Part shown: piece after piece, positions 9,219-21,519 of the stretch | How the letters are laid out: each line of letters begins with the position of its first letter | Position numbering within the stretch: the stretch's first letter is position 1 | Source of the DNA: Euptelea pleiosperma | Lineage: Eukaryota > Streptophyta > Magnoliopsida > Ranunculales > Eupteleaceae | Direction of reading: 5' to 3' | Length of the DNA stretch: 64,000 bases | Assembly: GCA_035048495.1 (NCBI GenBank) | Contig: CM068547.1 | Span: 7,963,700 to 8,027,699, forward strand | Made by a program: the position numbers and the translations under genes | Notes under the pieces: model-generated | Databases searched by the model: none | What the model was told of the DNA's origin: nothing | What the model saw: only the letters and a program-made list of their open reading frames with translations

Positions 9219-12200
9219 TTAGAAATGCTCCTTGTGAAATTCGAACTTGGTGGAACCTTTTTGATTGAATTCATAGCAGTGCTTGCTCAGTTCTTGAGCT
9301 AAGACTGGTGCACCACAGTAGAAAACTCCTGCTCAAAACATCAAGATCACAGAAAAAGAAAAATCAGATTTCAATTGAGAGAATCAAAAAGTTACACCAT
9401 TTTCTATCGTTAATGGAAAATGACTCACCAATTTTTGCATTTGGGTGCTTCGAACAGGTTCTTGAGAAGACCTTTTTCCAGTTAGGCCTTGCGAAATGGG
9501 TTCGAACCTGAATTAATGATCACAGGTCATTATGTTATATATTTTAGTTATAGGCAACAAAAAAATTTTCCTCTTGTAGGAGATTTTCGCACAAAATTTT
9601 TCCAGTTTCATTTTATTTTGTTTGTGTAAAAAGTTCTGTTTTTCCATGTCAGTTCTCAGTGGTCAATACATGTATGTTCTCTGAAACGTTTTTGTGGGTA
9701 GGGGTGGTGTCCGATGGATGGTCAAAAATTCAAATTCGAATTTGAATCCATATTCAAATAATCAGATATTATCTAAAAAATTTGGATTCGGATTTAGATA
9801 ATTTTTTATATTTGAATACTTTTCAGATACAGATTCAGATTCACATATTAATATATCCACTTCAATAGTATTGGGGAGCAAAAGTTTTTACAACAAAAAT
9901 TGGCGTGGTCGGGTCAATATATAAATTAGAAGTTTTGGAATGGGATGATTTTTTGACGAGGATGGTCTCTATGGCGAGAAGATCATCCTCACAAAAATTC
10001 AAATCATTTAGATATACGTAGATTGGTTTAGAAATTGAAGTTTGAAAACTACATTTGATGGGGTTAGAATTTTCAAAATGGGCTGATTGTTTGTAGGGGT
10101 GAACTATATGGTGGCGAGATCATCATCAGTAAAAATCAGCCATTGATTCATCTTCTATGTTGGTACGCCAAAATTTGTCCCCTATATATATAAAGATCGG
10201 GGACAACAATTTTGGCATAGCTGCATGGAAGATGAATAATCAGATATTAGACAAAAAATTTGGATATTGGATTCAGCTTAGATAATTTTTGATATTCGAA
10301 TACTTTTCGGATATGGATTCAGATATTCATATTTCTGCTTCAATATTATCTAATACGTGTATATATTCGAATACTTTTTAGATGAATTGGATTCGAATTC
10401 AAATATTGGCTCAGAATAGATAAATCAAAGATCTTACTCTAGTTCCAGAAACAATGTCGACGCCATTCTTGGCATGGTTGAGTGCTTGGACCATGGTGAT
10501 GAGAGCCGAACGGGCATCCCCTTCCTCATACACACTCGTCAAGTAATTGTGCATCTCAATCACACCCTAAGAACCAAATTCAAAAATAAAAAAAATTAGG
10601 AACCACACCTACAAAACAGATAATTAAGAATCCAATGGACATTCTATATCAATTTTACCCTTTGATCAAGCTCGGCAACTTCATTCATGACCTCTTTGAA
10701 CCAGTCGAAGGAGCCTTGTTCCCGAGTCACCCAATAGAAATAGGCGGTAGTTGTCTTCAAAGTTTTCCTTCTTTTCAGTGAGCCCTTATTATGAGAGGTG
10801 GAATCAGTGGTTCCCGCACTCTCATCCGTTGTCCTACTTAAATCCAAGTTTGAATCCTAAAAAGAGGGAAAATGGCTTATTAATCTTTGTTTTTCTAACT
10901 CCTAATCAAGTTTGTTGTTGTTTTTTTAAATCAAACTCCTAATCAAGGTTGAAAATATTAATTTAACAAAAATTCTAGGTCAGCCACCACCATCCAATCT
11001 TTGATCAGATGATAGAAACAGCTTACAAGGTCAAACATCTAAGACATGCAGCTTCAGAGCATGGTTTTAAATGTCAACGAAAGACCCAAAATTTCGGTTT
11101 CGGGCTAGACTGAAATCTAAAATTTCGAACCACTCTTTAATAGTTCAATACCAAAAGAGAACCTGTCTATCTCTTTAAGAGAAAATTTTTGATCCACCAA
11201 CTTTTTGATCCGGTGATCCAGCAACCTATAATTAAGTGCCACATGGGTGGCCAATGAACTGTAGTTGCTTTTTCTCCACCTACAGTTAAGGGACACCTTA
11301 ACCCCAGGAGAGGTGGCACTTGACTATAGATTGCTGGATCAAAAAGTTGTCAGATCAAAATTTTCTCGTCTATGAAGGCCTTCTTTTCATTATTAATGGA
11401 AAATGAACGTTACCTTGTCTGATGAGAGAGTATAGCATAAGAAAAATATAAAAATTTGCTTCTATAGACGATGGGAAATTAATTTTATCATTTATGATTT
11501 TTCAATGATTTCATCATTGAAATTTCGACCTAGACCGAAACCTAGGTCAAAATTGAAATTTAAATCCTTGCTAAAGAGTGAGGTTTACTTACTGCGAGCT
11601 CCTCCATTTTGACAATACTGTGTAGCAAATCTTTGAGGATGCTGATGAAAGGGGTTGCTCCAATTCCAAGCCCAACAAGTAGCAGGACATCATAATTCTG
11701 GTAGTCTTGTGCAGGAGCTCCGAAAGGACCATCTATTAATAGCTTTGGCAAACTGCAATCCAAAAGAGGATCAAGATCACCAAGGAAGAGAAATGAAATG
11801 GAATATCGAGCAATTCAAATTATGTTATATACCTTTTCTTTGTTGTTTCGTCGGCCCTAAGAAGCCCACTTTTCCCCGCTACTGGAAACTCACAGGCTTC
11901 TGCAAAGACCCTCTTGAGCTCTTGTGTCCAGTCACCCAGCTGCCGAATGTGAATGCTCAGGTAATCATCTCCCGGAGCCGAAGTTATTGAAAATGGATGC
12001 CTGGAGTATGGAGATCATGTTTGTATCAGCACATCACCATTGAATGTAGCAGAAACTCTCCTACACCAAAATCAATATGTTGCGACCCTCTGATCAATAG
12101 TGCTGCAACTTGGGCGGGTTGGGTCGGGTTGGGGGTCAACCCTGGCCCAACCCAACCTTCAAGGCTATGAACCCAACCCAAGGTCGGGCTTAGATTTTTC

Positions 12201-15200
12201 AACCCGTGCCCAACCCAATTGAGTTGGTAGGGTTAGTTGGGTTGGTCTATTTCTTAATTTTTGATTGGTTGGAAAGGTTGCTAAATTTTTTTCACATTAA
12301 AGTTGTCTATTGGTCAATACAATGATCATTATACTAGCCATTAGTAATAATACCTTTGTTTCAATATCCGGTAAATAAGACCACATTAACAAAATATATG
12401 TACATTTATATTCGTCATCTTTACAGGTTTATTCATACAAGAATTACAAGTTCAAAATTTTCCATATAATCTTGCTCCTACAAATGTCAAATAATTTGCC
12501 TTTTGCTGCATATAGTAACATAATTCCGAATGAGACCTACACATAGGCGAAACTTGCGCTTCAACCAAGACTAAAAAGTACTTCCATTATCAGCAACATA
12601 ACAATGAGATTTTCAACTGCTCACATTCTCATACAGAATTGAAGTCTAACCATTTGTGTTATGATGCACTGCTTGCAGGCAGGTCGCCTAGGTGGATTTG
12701 CCTCAAACATGTCTTTGATAATGTGTGTGTGTATTAGGCTCGAATTGGTTTGAAGCCTCAACCCTAGCCCAATCCAATTTGATCGGATTGTGAAAACCAG
12801 GCCCAAGCCCAACCCGAGTACTAAAAAGGCCAACCCAAAGTTGGGTTGAGCCCGCCCAAGTTGCAGCCCTACTAATCAATCCCATTTGTTATGATCATTG
12901 ATCTCTGGCTTTGGAAATCTACCAAGTAGATAATGGGCTATGGTTGGGAATCTGGGGACCATAGATTATCATATCAATAAGTTTTTCTTTTAATAATAGA
13001 TTTTTTAGTTATTTGCATGAGAAAAAGATTAAATTTAAAATGATATGAGTTATTTGCATGAGAAAACTGGCTTGAATAGCAAAAATCATATTTAAAGAAG
13101 TTCAAAATAAGGGGTATTATGGACATTTACCACTCAAATGGTGAAACAGCAGGGCACTGAACCAGCATATACTGGCCACTCTTATACTTGAATTTGGGAG
13201 GCTTCGACATTTGCAGAGTGAGAACATTACCTGGATAAATTGCAACCTGAAATTTTGATTACGAAAAGTCAAACAAGTCAACGAAAATTTTCACAAAAAA
13301 AAGTGTCACGCACAGAGAATCATCCCTATGATGATTTTTTTTTTTTTTCTAATTACCTTTAAAAGCCGGACAGAGTAAAAGCCGGACCTGAAAAGTCTTA
13401 CGATCCTCTCTACTGCATAAAGAATAACAGGTACGGCAAGAAACATCCATGTCTGAGACAATTTAAAAAAACTTCAAGCATTAGTTGAACATCTTAAATC
13501 ATACATTTTAGTACCTACCATGGTTCAAAGTACACGGTATTGATTCATATTGTTCATGGGCAATACCGAACCGTATAAGAAGGAAACTTCGCGAAATAGA
13601 ATCGAAACATTAGTGCAAATTTACACATAAGATGAAGTATCGTTCGGTTTCGGACGAAACTTCGTGAGCCAAGTCTGTCACGTCCTAGGACGATACCGGT
13701 GAAACGTTTCGGTATTGCCTGATACTTTGAACCATAGTACCCACAAAGAATAGGGTTATTATAATTACCGTCTTGAGGTACCACTTGTGTACGAGGTATA
13801 GGAAGAAGCCATGGATGACGAGCAAGACATAAACGATGATGAAGAGGTGGTGAGAGTACCAGAAGGCGTTGAAGCCGGTGAGTCTGTCGAAGGGCTTGGG
13901 CAGCTTCACAAGGCTACGTCTGAACCATCTGGTTGCGAGTGTGAAGGCTACTGCCATGCATATAACCATAAGAATTCCGGTCACACCCTCTGGTCCACTG
14001 AGGAGCACCGCATACGAAGGTTTATGCTTCCCGAAGTCGTCCTCTAGGTACTTGTAAGCATCCTCTGAGGAATTAATTAAGCGCGGGAAATCGCATGCAA
14101 GGTGGTTTCCGGCATGGAGGATTACACCAACGACAATGGCCGCTGCTATTGTCTGTTCAAAAAGCAAGCCACTAGAGATACATTAATGCTAACCGTTGGT
14201 AAATTCGTCATTACGGTTGAAACTTGAGAATCACAAATCAACTACTATATATAATTATATTTAATTATTAGCTTTTATCCTTCTTTAAACCAAGGTTTAA
14301 AGGGGGCCGTTATAGCAGTATAACGGATTGGGGGCGTTACTGTTTATGCTCCAAATCCCACAGTTAAAAATAAAACCATGAAAAAGACTCTAATACAACT
14401 GTTAGAAATCACTAATCAAGCTGACTTTTGGTATATAGAATCATAGATCCACCTAGGGATGGGTCAAACATGGATAAGGTAAGTAGTTTTTAAGAATGCG
14501 CCACATGGCTCATACGTACTGTGGTCTCCTTCATCAAAGATTTATTCGTTGAGGATTAATCGCTTGGATGTGATCCAATTTGTCCACATCGAAAATTTTC
14601 TCCCCTTCACCTAATATCTGCTCCAGAAACCCTGTTGTTTTCAAAGAAATTATGCTGCCCACTAAACAAGGAATTCGCAAAAAAAATTGTAACTCCATCT
14701 TGAAAGCGCAAGCACCGAAATTCTGATGTCTGCTCGAAAACATCAGAAATTCTTGGCTGGAAGCAAGTCAACAACGCGGCTTTTTTTTAAAGTCAACTTT
14801 TTTTTGTCATTTTGCTAAGTCGTCTCCAAAACAGTACATCTTTTTTTTCTTCTATTTTTATCGCGAATTGTTTCAATCGTCCAATGGAGTCAACTTTTGC
14901 CGCGGATGTGGACCCAAGTTGATCTTACTCCTTTACGTAGGCAATAATTGCTGACTTGTCCAGACCACAAGTTTTGCGTTTCTTATCAATCTTGACCGCC
15001 CAACGGATGGTTAAGATCAACCTTCAAGCTGATTTGTAGCCTAGCGGTCTCTTATTTGTGGGCCACATAGATTAGCCAGGCATCTCTTATATGTGTACTA
15101 TTATACGTATAGTAGAAGAGGGACTATCCGGTCTCCTCACCTTCCAAGAGCGAGCTTTAAAAAAGTTATTTTAGTAACACCCCACTGAAATTTGAAAGTA

Positions 15201-18200
15201 ATTAGTAATACACCCTTATACTTTCAAACTAGGATTATCCTCTTGAAAGTATAACGGGTATTACTAAATACTTTCAAATTTCAAGGGGTTGTTACTAAAA
15301 TACCCAAAAAAATATTGATGTAGAAATTACTCAATGTGCCGATGCACCCCTCCCGAAATGCCACGTAGCACACTTATTCATGCATACTAACCATATGGAT
15401 ATCTGGCCCACACCTTGGTGGTTCTACAAACCAAATATCACCTTGATTGATGATTTCTAACTGATAGAGTTTGATATACAAAAGAAAAATGCTTGATCCA
15501 ATGTCTTGAATCGCTCCATAAAAAGAGATAACCAATAGGCAGATATTTTTGGTGTGTATATCGACAAGGGGTGTGCCAAATATCCATTCTTAAGTTGGCA
15601 GAAGTGCGATACGTGGCATTTTGGCAGCGGCACACATCAAAGCATCAAGCAATTTGCACATCAAAAGATTCAGTCATGAACTTTATAGTTTAAAGGTATT
15701 TTAGTAACACCCCTGAAATTTGAAAGTAATTAGTAATACCCCTTGTATTTTCAAACTTTAGGATTACCCATAAACAAATGATTGTTAAACAAGGTGAAGG
15801 GGTAATCCTAAAGTTTGATAGTACAAGGGGCATTACTAATTACATTCAAATTTCAGGGGGGTGTTACTAAAATACTAGTTTAAAACTTTGAAAACTTGGA
15901 GCGTACCTTGTGAAAGTTAATATTGTCGTCGAAGGGTAGGAAGCGGGAGAGCTTGGTGGACCTGAGCCAGGTGATGGTGTTCCTACAAACAGGAAAGAGG
16001 ACAAGAGCCATGTTGAGTTTGAGTGTCTCGGCTGCACCCTTGGCCGTGACCAGGCAGTAACCCATGACTTTGAATGAGTATTTGTTCTTGTACTGAAAGA
16101 ATTTCCAACAAAACAGCCCAGCCATGATCCCAACCCATAAAGCCAACACCCAAAGCCTTCTCCAATTGTCCTCTAGGTAGTAAATAACCTTTCTGCTTAC
16201 TCTTCGTATTGTGCTCCTCTTCCTTAGTCCCTGTAGGTTCTGGCTTAACGCCTGGCTCGTGTAACTCAATGCTTGGCTGTAGGTCAGGTACATGTCCTTC
16301 TGCAACAACAACGTCTCCAACTGCCACAGCTGCAACACCCACCATCGATAACAATGTGACCAAAGTCAATTCAACGGACCTGATTGATTCTATCCATAAA
16401 TAGCAAATCGTGAAGCGGCAAAACTTCACCCATTGAAAAATGCAAGTTTAAAACGATTTGGGTTCGAAAAGTCGGAGTAGGCCAAAAAAACAAAAACGTC
16501 AAAGAACCGATTATTGAATGTATCGTATTTTTTAGCAATGTTTTGAAAACATTGTGGTTTTAAACGGTTTTTTCAAAGGGTCGGGCTCAGGGACCCCCAT
16601 TTTCTGACCCATCTTGGTGTTCGTGCGCTGGGCCGTGGATTTCAAGAATCCAATGGTGGTTGTCAGCGTAGAGCTGGCATCAATTTTTTTTCACTTTTGG
16701 GGTTGGATTCGTAAATCAGCGGCCGAGCACATGAACACCAAGAGGGATCAGAAAAAAGGGGTCCTTGGAGCCTGAGCCTTTTTCAAAAGATGCCGTTTTT
16801 TTAGGGAACAGGCTCAAGGACCCCTTTTTCTGACCCCCTTAGGATGCACTGGGCGCTGTGGATTTCGGGAATCCAACGGTGGTTGATAATGCTGAGCTGG
16901 CACTCACCAACATTGGATTCAGCACTACCAACCACCGTTGGATTTTCAAAATCCACGGCCCGCGGCGTGCCGTCTAACGAGGGGCTCAAAAAAAAGGTGC
17001 TCCTGAACCTGACCTTTTTTAGAAGAAATAAGGGGATTAAACTTTGATGACCAGGCCCTGTCATTGAAGGAGATGACAGATGGCAGATCTCAGCACGTGG
17101 ATTTGTATGACCACCTCGGCCTCACCACACACCTACCCAGGTAAGTACTCGACGGCTTTTTGCCAAAACGCTCACCTGTGTACATGGGTGGTGAGGCCGA
17201 GGTGATCCGCCAGTACAAAATCCACTTGCCTTGATCTGCTGCTCTGTCATCTCCTTCGATGACAGGGCTCCAAGTTTTACTCAGAAAATGTGGCTTGGTG
17301 GCACTCTTTTCGGCCCATGAATGATTGACACACTACTTGATGAATATACCACCAATCAGCCTGATTTGTGGCTCTAATCGTTAAATTCATCGATTTTTAT
17401 GGGACGATTTCTAGCTTTTGGATTTGAACAGTTTTTTTTTTGATACTAAGATTCAATGGCTAGAAATCACCAATCAAACTGATTATCAAAAAAATGGTGG
17501 GCCAATCATTCCGGGACAAAAGACACGAAAGAGTGTGCCAGGTGGTTTTTTTTTTGTTTTGCCCCTGAGACCAAATTTTCTACGTTCCAGCGTGAACGGT
17601 TTCGCGCATGCGTTCGATTTTGAGTGCGCATTATGTCAGCAGTTCATCCACGTGGTAGAAATGTAGAGGTCAAAGATCAAATGATGAGATGCAAAAGTCA
17701 GAAGATACCAGCATACGAGATTTGTCTAGAGGTTACTTTGGTAATTTTAAATTTACCCATAGAAAACAAGCAACTAGGACAGAAGAACAGCTGTTCATCA
17801 GTTCAACTACTACTGATTTACCAAAATGACTCCAAGCTTATACCGAAATTACAATTTAATCATTCTTCCGTAGAGTTAGGTAACTCTAACTAAAGTTAGG
17901 GTTGTGATGTAACAAGGTAGACGGGTATGGAGATTTTTGTTACTCATCGCTGTCATCTGGGCCCACTGACAGCTTGGGTGTTTAACTTTAACCCACCCCT
18001 TGTTAGACATTCATACGAAAAATCAGCTTGTTTGATGATTTTTAGCCGTTGGTTTTAGTACCCAAAAATGGTTGAATCCAATGGCTAAAATCACACCTTA
18101 AAAGGTACTAAAATCTAATGGCTAGAGATTACCAATGAAGGTGCTTTTTTGTTTGGATCAAAGCTATTTCATACAAAAATCAGCTTGTTTGATAATTTCT

Positions 18201-20455
18201 AGCCGTTGATTAACTACCCAAAAGTAGTTGAATCATACGGCTAGAAACACGCATTAAAAAGCACAAAATCTAATGGCTACAGATTACCAATCAGGGTGAT
18301 TTTGGTGTGTATATTCACGAAAGGGTGGGGCTGAACATCCATGCGTTCAGTGGGCCCAGAGGACAACAGTGAGTAACAAAAGTCGCTAAAGCACACATCT
18401 GATTTTGTTGGGGTATTTATGGAAAAAAAGTTGAAAAAATTCGACAAATTGAAGGATAATTTTAGTAGATTATGAATGTTTTCTGAAATTCTGAAGAAAA
18501 AAGATATTTTTTTTTACAGTCAGCTTTTTACTTCTTTTTGTCAACAGTTTTTACCTGTTGACCAAACACCCCTTCAATTCTCATGTGAAAATGTTGACCA
18601 AAAAATCAATTCCCTTTAAAAATTATTGTAATTAAAAAAGAATTACTTTTAAGAATGCGTTTTTATCATAATTCAAGAAATTAAATTAGAAAAAATTGAC
18701 GAATTTACGTAAACAGGGGACCCACCTCGATGTAGCCAAACCTTTCAGGATCTAATTCTTCCATGATCAGGGCTGCGTATTCCTCCGCCTGTTCTTTCAA
18801 TCTCGACAACTTATTTGCTGAAGCACTCATCATGATGATCTACAACACAACCAATCAGATTCCTTTATTATTCCCCAACTTTTAGCAAATGACAATAATA
18901 CCCTTCACCAACTCCACTGAAAACGACGCCACTCTTTCAGAAAACTGATTTCCATTCCATGAATTCAGTATGACATCTGCCAACCTCACCGCGAGGAGAA
19001 TTTTTGGCATGCCAAACAGCGAAAGAAGGAAAAAGATGTAACAAGGTATGCCTGAAACTGTTCATTTGCGGAAGCGGCAGTTTTAGTAGTCACCGCTGCC
19101 ATCTGGGCCCAATGACCGCACGGATGTTTATCCCATCCCTTGTTGGATATACAGACCAAAAATCACCTTGATTGGTAATCTATAACCATTACATCACGAC
19201 CCGCGAAAGAATCAAAAAACTGTCACCGGCAGGTGGGTTGTTGGTTTCCGAATTTATCCGGGTTTATGTTCACCCAATCTCAACTAACCCGGGTTTATTT
19301 TATCCCAGAAATCACACTCTTGGATATTAAATTAGTTTAGACTTATCCCGGAATCTGACACACTGTTTACTCGATTTTTAATTTTTAGAGAGAGAGAGAG
19401 GCACCTCTTTAACTTCAGCTTCGGTGATTCGACCATCTTCGTTCTTGTCCACCCTGCACCAGCAAAAAAAGTGTAAACAAGATAAGTAATGAACATAAAC
19501 GTGATTAGGATAAAAATGCGTTTTGAAAGTAAACGACTTACATGTCGAAGAATATCTGTAGTCGAGAATCGAAGCTCTGATCGGTAATTTGAGACCAGAA
19601 CTCGTAAAGTTCGTCTTTGCTGATCTTATCGATCATTAACCGTCGCCTACGACTCAGAGCATCGAACAGTTCCAACGCAAATTCCTTCGAATCTCTCATT
19701 CCTTCATCCCAAAAAAAAAACTTTTTTTTTTAAGAAAAAGCATCGGAAAAATAATAGATTTTTGTAAAAGTTGATTTTAAGAAGAAAAAAATTCAAAAAC
19801 CTATGCATTGCGCGAAATCTGAACGATAGAGAAAACCGCCTATGGCAAGCTTATTGAAGTTGTTCTCGACTTCATCTACACCGTTCGTACTGTTGCTGCT
19901 AATGAATCTTAGCCCTTGAAGTGCTCTCTGAGCACCAGATCGATTCCGATCAAGCTGCGCTCGATGTCGACGGAGAGCTCGAGCGGCTAAAGCAGAATCG
20001 AATGCAGCGCCAAAGCCAGAGCCAGAATCGTTTTGAACCGCCGAACACGAAGACGACAGCGCTTTAGAAGCGTGGCTATGGTTCCACGAGAACCTTTTAA
20101 GAAGCTCAGCTTTAATCTCTTGCGAGAACTGTTTCGCCTTCGCCACAGCTTCAGCTTTCAATTCCTGCGAGAACTGTCGCAATCGATGCGGCGAACTCCG
20201 CCTCATCGTCGGCGATCTCGACGTCGAAGACGGCGACTCAGTCCCACCGCTGAAATTGTGATCAAGGTCGACGATTGTCGCCGGTTCAACGCTTCGGAGA
20301 ACAATCGTGTCATCGTCTTGGAAATCAAGCGTCACCTCCACTAACTCTTCTTCCGCCGATCCAGAGTCCGTTCCTGGCGAAGATCCAATACTGATCGTCT
20401 TCCCAGGAACTGTGTCTGACGCCCATCGGCGTTCGTGCTTCGGAAAACCCCTCAT
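9219..20455 (-). CDS. RBOHF: Respiratory burst oxidase homolog F (NADPH oxidase), 14 exons
   Basis: Plasma-membrane NADPH oxidase that moves electrons from cytosolic NADPH through FAD and two haems to apoplastic oxygen, making superoxide for stress, stomatal and immune signalling. Model: complement(join(9219..9328,9429..9507,10438..10566,10659..10856,11593..11752,11833..12000,13131..13246,13357..13452,13769..14152,15907..16329,18726..18839,19405..19453,19542..19701,19801..20455)). Every junction is GT-AG, phases agree, and the sum is 2841 nt, or 946 aa; Arabidopsis RBOHF is about the same length. Visible parts: N-terminal [20 protein letters not shown] and [12 protein letters not shown]-hand loop D274-E285 ([12 protein letters not shown]); ferric-reductase core at about 370-600, with candidate haem histidines H480, H568 and H581; FAD motif HPFSITSAP (667-675); NADPH motifs GLGIGATP (749-756) and [19 protein letters not shown] at 915-918 with the Cys equivalent to RBOHD C890; and the RBOHF-type end KFEFHKEHF. 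The frame is intact and introns carry many MITEs. Confidence 0.97.
9715..10435. repeat. Repeat-derived intron between RBOHF exons 13 and 12
   Basis: Two AT-rich blocks with GAATTTGAATCCATATTC-type motifs (about 9715-9870 and 10210-10420) flank a palindromic element at about 9872-10210. Its ends carry AATTGGCGT and ACGCCAAAATTT, and its interior has GATGGTCTC and GATCATC motifs. The same inner element occurs at 43060-43465 and 47795-48090. The nesting suggests a later insertion into an older repeat; no duplication could be confirmed. Confidence 0.45.
11058..11575. repeat. Nested fold-back elements in an RBOHF intron
   Basis: An outer inverted-repeat element with TTTAAATGTCAAC and AAAATTTCGGTTTCGG on the left is mirrored by CCGAAACCTAGG and AATTTAAATCC on the right. 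It is interrupted by a second fold-back element at about 11169-11366. That inner element's arms share AACTTTTTGATCC and CAGCAA, and they read through AAGTGCCAC in both directions. Both lie between exons 11 and 10 of RBOHF, clear of the splice sites. Confidence 0.55.
12098..12871. mobile_element. hAT-like MITE with GGGTTGGGT interior
   Basis: The ends are TAGTGCTGCAACTTGGGCGG and, as the reverse complement of the right side, TAGGGCTGCAACTTGGGCGG. The flanks carry an 8-bp duplication with one mismatch (CTGATCAA at 12090-12097 and CTAATCAA at 12872-12879). The sub-terminal DNA is made of GGGTTGGGT and CCCAACCC units and the centre is AT-rich and non-coding. It sits in the 1.1 kb intron between RBOHF exons 9 and 8. 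A relative is at 42866-44008. Confidence 0.75.
13519..13736. mobile_element. Small MITE in an RBOHF intron
   Basis: The ends CATGGTTCAAAGTA and TACTTTGAACCAT are inverted. The flanks GTACCTAC (13511-13518) and GTACCCAC (13737-13744) look like an 8-bp duplication with one mismatch. The 218-bp interior has CGAAAC and GTTTCGG motifs. It is about 32 bases from the splice donor of exon 6, close enough to lie near splicing signals. Confidence 0.65.
14285..14530. repeat. Fragments of two repeat families in an RBOHF intron
   Basis: The left end of the CAAGGTTTAAA hAT-like MITE family (CCAAGGTTTAAAGGGGGCCG) runs for about 55 bases. It then breaks directly into half of a fold-back element of the family described at 21520. 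The junction suggests the second element interrupted the first and the remainder was lost. Confidence 0.5.
15166..15303. repeat. Fold-back MITE, TATTTTAGTAACACCCC ends (copy 1)
   Basis: This is an almost complete palindrome of about 138 bp with ends TTATTTTAGTAACACCCC and GTTGTTACTAAAATA. It is the older copy of the element at 15695-15875, in the same RBOHF intron. No clear duplication remains. Confidence 0.65.
15340..15625. repeat. Fold-back family copy in an RBOHF intron
   Basis: The left half has TGCCACGTAGCACACTT, then CCATATGGATATCTGGCCCACACC and ACCAAATATCACCTTGATTG. The right half repeats these as inverted copies, ending in TGGCAGAAGTGCGATACGTGGCA. It belongs to the high-copy palindromic family described at 21520. 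Confidence 0.6.
15695..15875. mobile_element. Fold-back MITE, TATTTTAGTAACACCCC ends (copy 2)
   Basis: This 181-bp palindrome is flanked by a perfect 9-bp repeat TAGTTTAAA (15686-15694 and 15876-15884), as expected for Mutator-type transposition. It ends 31 bases from the splice donor of RBOHF exon 5, at the 5' end of that intron. Confidence 0.75.
16560..17045. repeat. Two tandem-like copies of a GGCTCAGGGACCCC repeat
   Basis: Two related units (about 16575-16795 and 16803-17045) each begin with GGCTCAGG or GGCTCAAGGACCCC, pass through CTGACCC, TGGATTTC and a GAATCCAA block, and end in an inverted copy. A partial relative lies at about 39690-39925. The interior includes CACCGTTGGATT in both orientations. 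Both units are in the RBOHF intron between exons 5 and 4. Confidence 0.5.
17050..17280. repeat. Fold-back element in an RBOHF intron
   Basis: The left arm has GCCCTGTCATTGAAGGAGAT, GACAGA and CACCTCGGCCTCACCAC. It is mirrored on the right by GTGGTGAGGCCGAGGTG and ATCTCCTTCGATGACAGGGC. The arms are about 100 bases each with a short unpaired centre. Confidence 0.7.
17925..18375. repeat. Long fold-back family copy in an RBOHF intron
   Basis: The left end TTTGTTACTCATCGCTGTC is mirrored by GACAACAGTGAGTAACAAA on the right. The interior carries the family signature: the AAAATCAGCTTGTTTGATGA and TAGCCGTTGG blocks and their reverse complements. A partial relative with the same end (GTAGTCACCGCTGCCATCTG) is at 19080-19205 in the next intron. 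Confidence 0.65.
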
Positions 20456-20908
20456 GAATGGAAAATCAAAACTTCTGTGAGTAATCCGAAGTGCTAAGGA
20501 AGAGAGAGGCTTGAAGACAGGTGTCGGGTTTCACGAATATTTTAAAGCAGTGGGAGTCATCGAACGCGTTTGGAATCTCTAAGGAGTCAGGAAAGGCATT
20601 GACGCGGGGAACGCAGCAAAAAGTCTGAAAGGTTTTCGTGTGCAAAAGAGAGAAAAGGCCGAAAAGGACAAGTTGGGAACAGAGTTGAAAGACCGACTTT
20701 TATCGGATCCCTTTTTGTGTCTCCGATACTTCCCAAAGCAATAAATGTTCCGTATCAGATTCATGGCGCCCACAGCAGTAGTTTGTGCATAGGAATTTGT
20801 GGAGTTAGAGATTAATATGAAAGGGGACAGAGAGGGAGGGGTAGGACGGTAGGACGGTAGGACCTGAGATGGAAATGGAACTGTGGAAGGATGAAAGTAG
20901 TAAGATGA

Positions 20909-20933
20909 TGAGAGAGAGAGAGAGAGAGAGAGG
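20909..20933. repeat. (GA)n microsatellite in the RBOHF upstream region
   Basis: A GA dinucleotide tract of about 25 bases lies roughly 455 bases upstream of the RBOHF start codon. On the RBOHF strand it reads (TC)n. It may be in the 5' leader or core promoter; the transcription start is unknown. Confidence 0.8.
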
Positions 20934-21001
20934 TCGTAGAAAAGTAGAAGTACTTATTTGGGTGGGAAAGGAAGAGAAAAAGTTGACTCCGTAGTGCTGG
21001 G

Positions 21002-21365
21002 AATGGAATTAAAAACGGCCGTTATAACAAAAATAACAGCCCTTATAAAGAATTCGGACCTCCCCCGTTACGTTATGAATCGTTAAAACGCTTTAAAAAT
21101 AACGGCCGTTATTTTCCGTTATAACGAAATTAATGACTGTTATTTTCTGAAAAAATTTGTGAAAAAAATGGCCGTTATTTCCGTAATTTTCTGTTTTTTA
21201 AAATTTTAATTTCAATTTTTGAATTTTGCATTTCAGCCCCATTTTTTTTCGTTATTTTCCTATATTTCCATTATTTTCCACTTTTGCCCCCTAAGCATTA
21301 CAGTTCGTTATGAAGGAAAAAAACGGTAACGCCCCCAGTCCGTAATAAGCCCCTTTTAAACCTTG
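21002..21365 (-). mobile_element. CAAGGTTTAAA hAT-like MITE upstream of RBOHF
   Basis: The right end CCCCTTTTAAACCTTG is the reverse complement of the family start; the left end is more decayed. The flanks GTGCTGGG (20994-21001) and GTGATGGG (21366-21373) are an 8-bp duplication with one mismatch. The interior holds repeated GGCCGTTAT and CGTTATAACG motifs. It starts about 550 bases upstream of the RBOHF ATG, so it sits in the likely promoter region. Confidence 0.75.
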
Positions 21366-21519
21366 GTGATGGGACCGCTTGTGTTTTTTGTTTGGTTAGC
21401 CGAGTCGACAGCGAGAATCGCCCGAGTCAAACTTACTGAGTCGGGCTTTTGGATGGATGAAAAACACATAAACAAAAGAGTGGTGAATATTTGAATTTCA
21501 ACTGCCGTTATGCTTGAGT

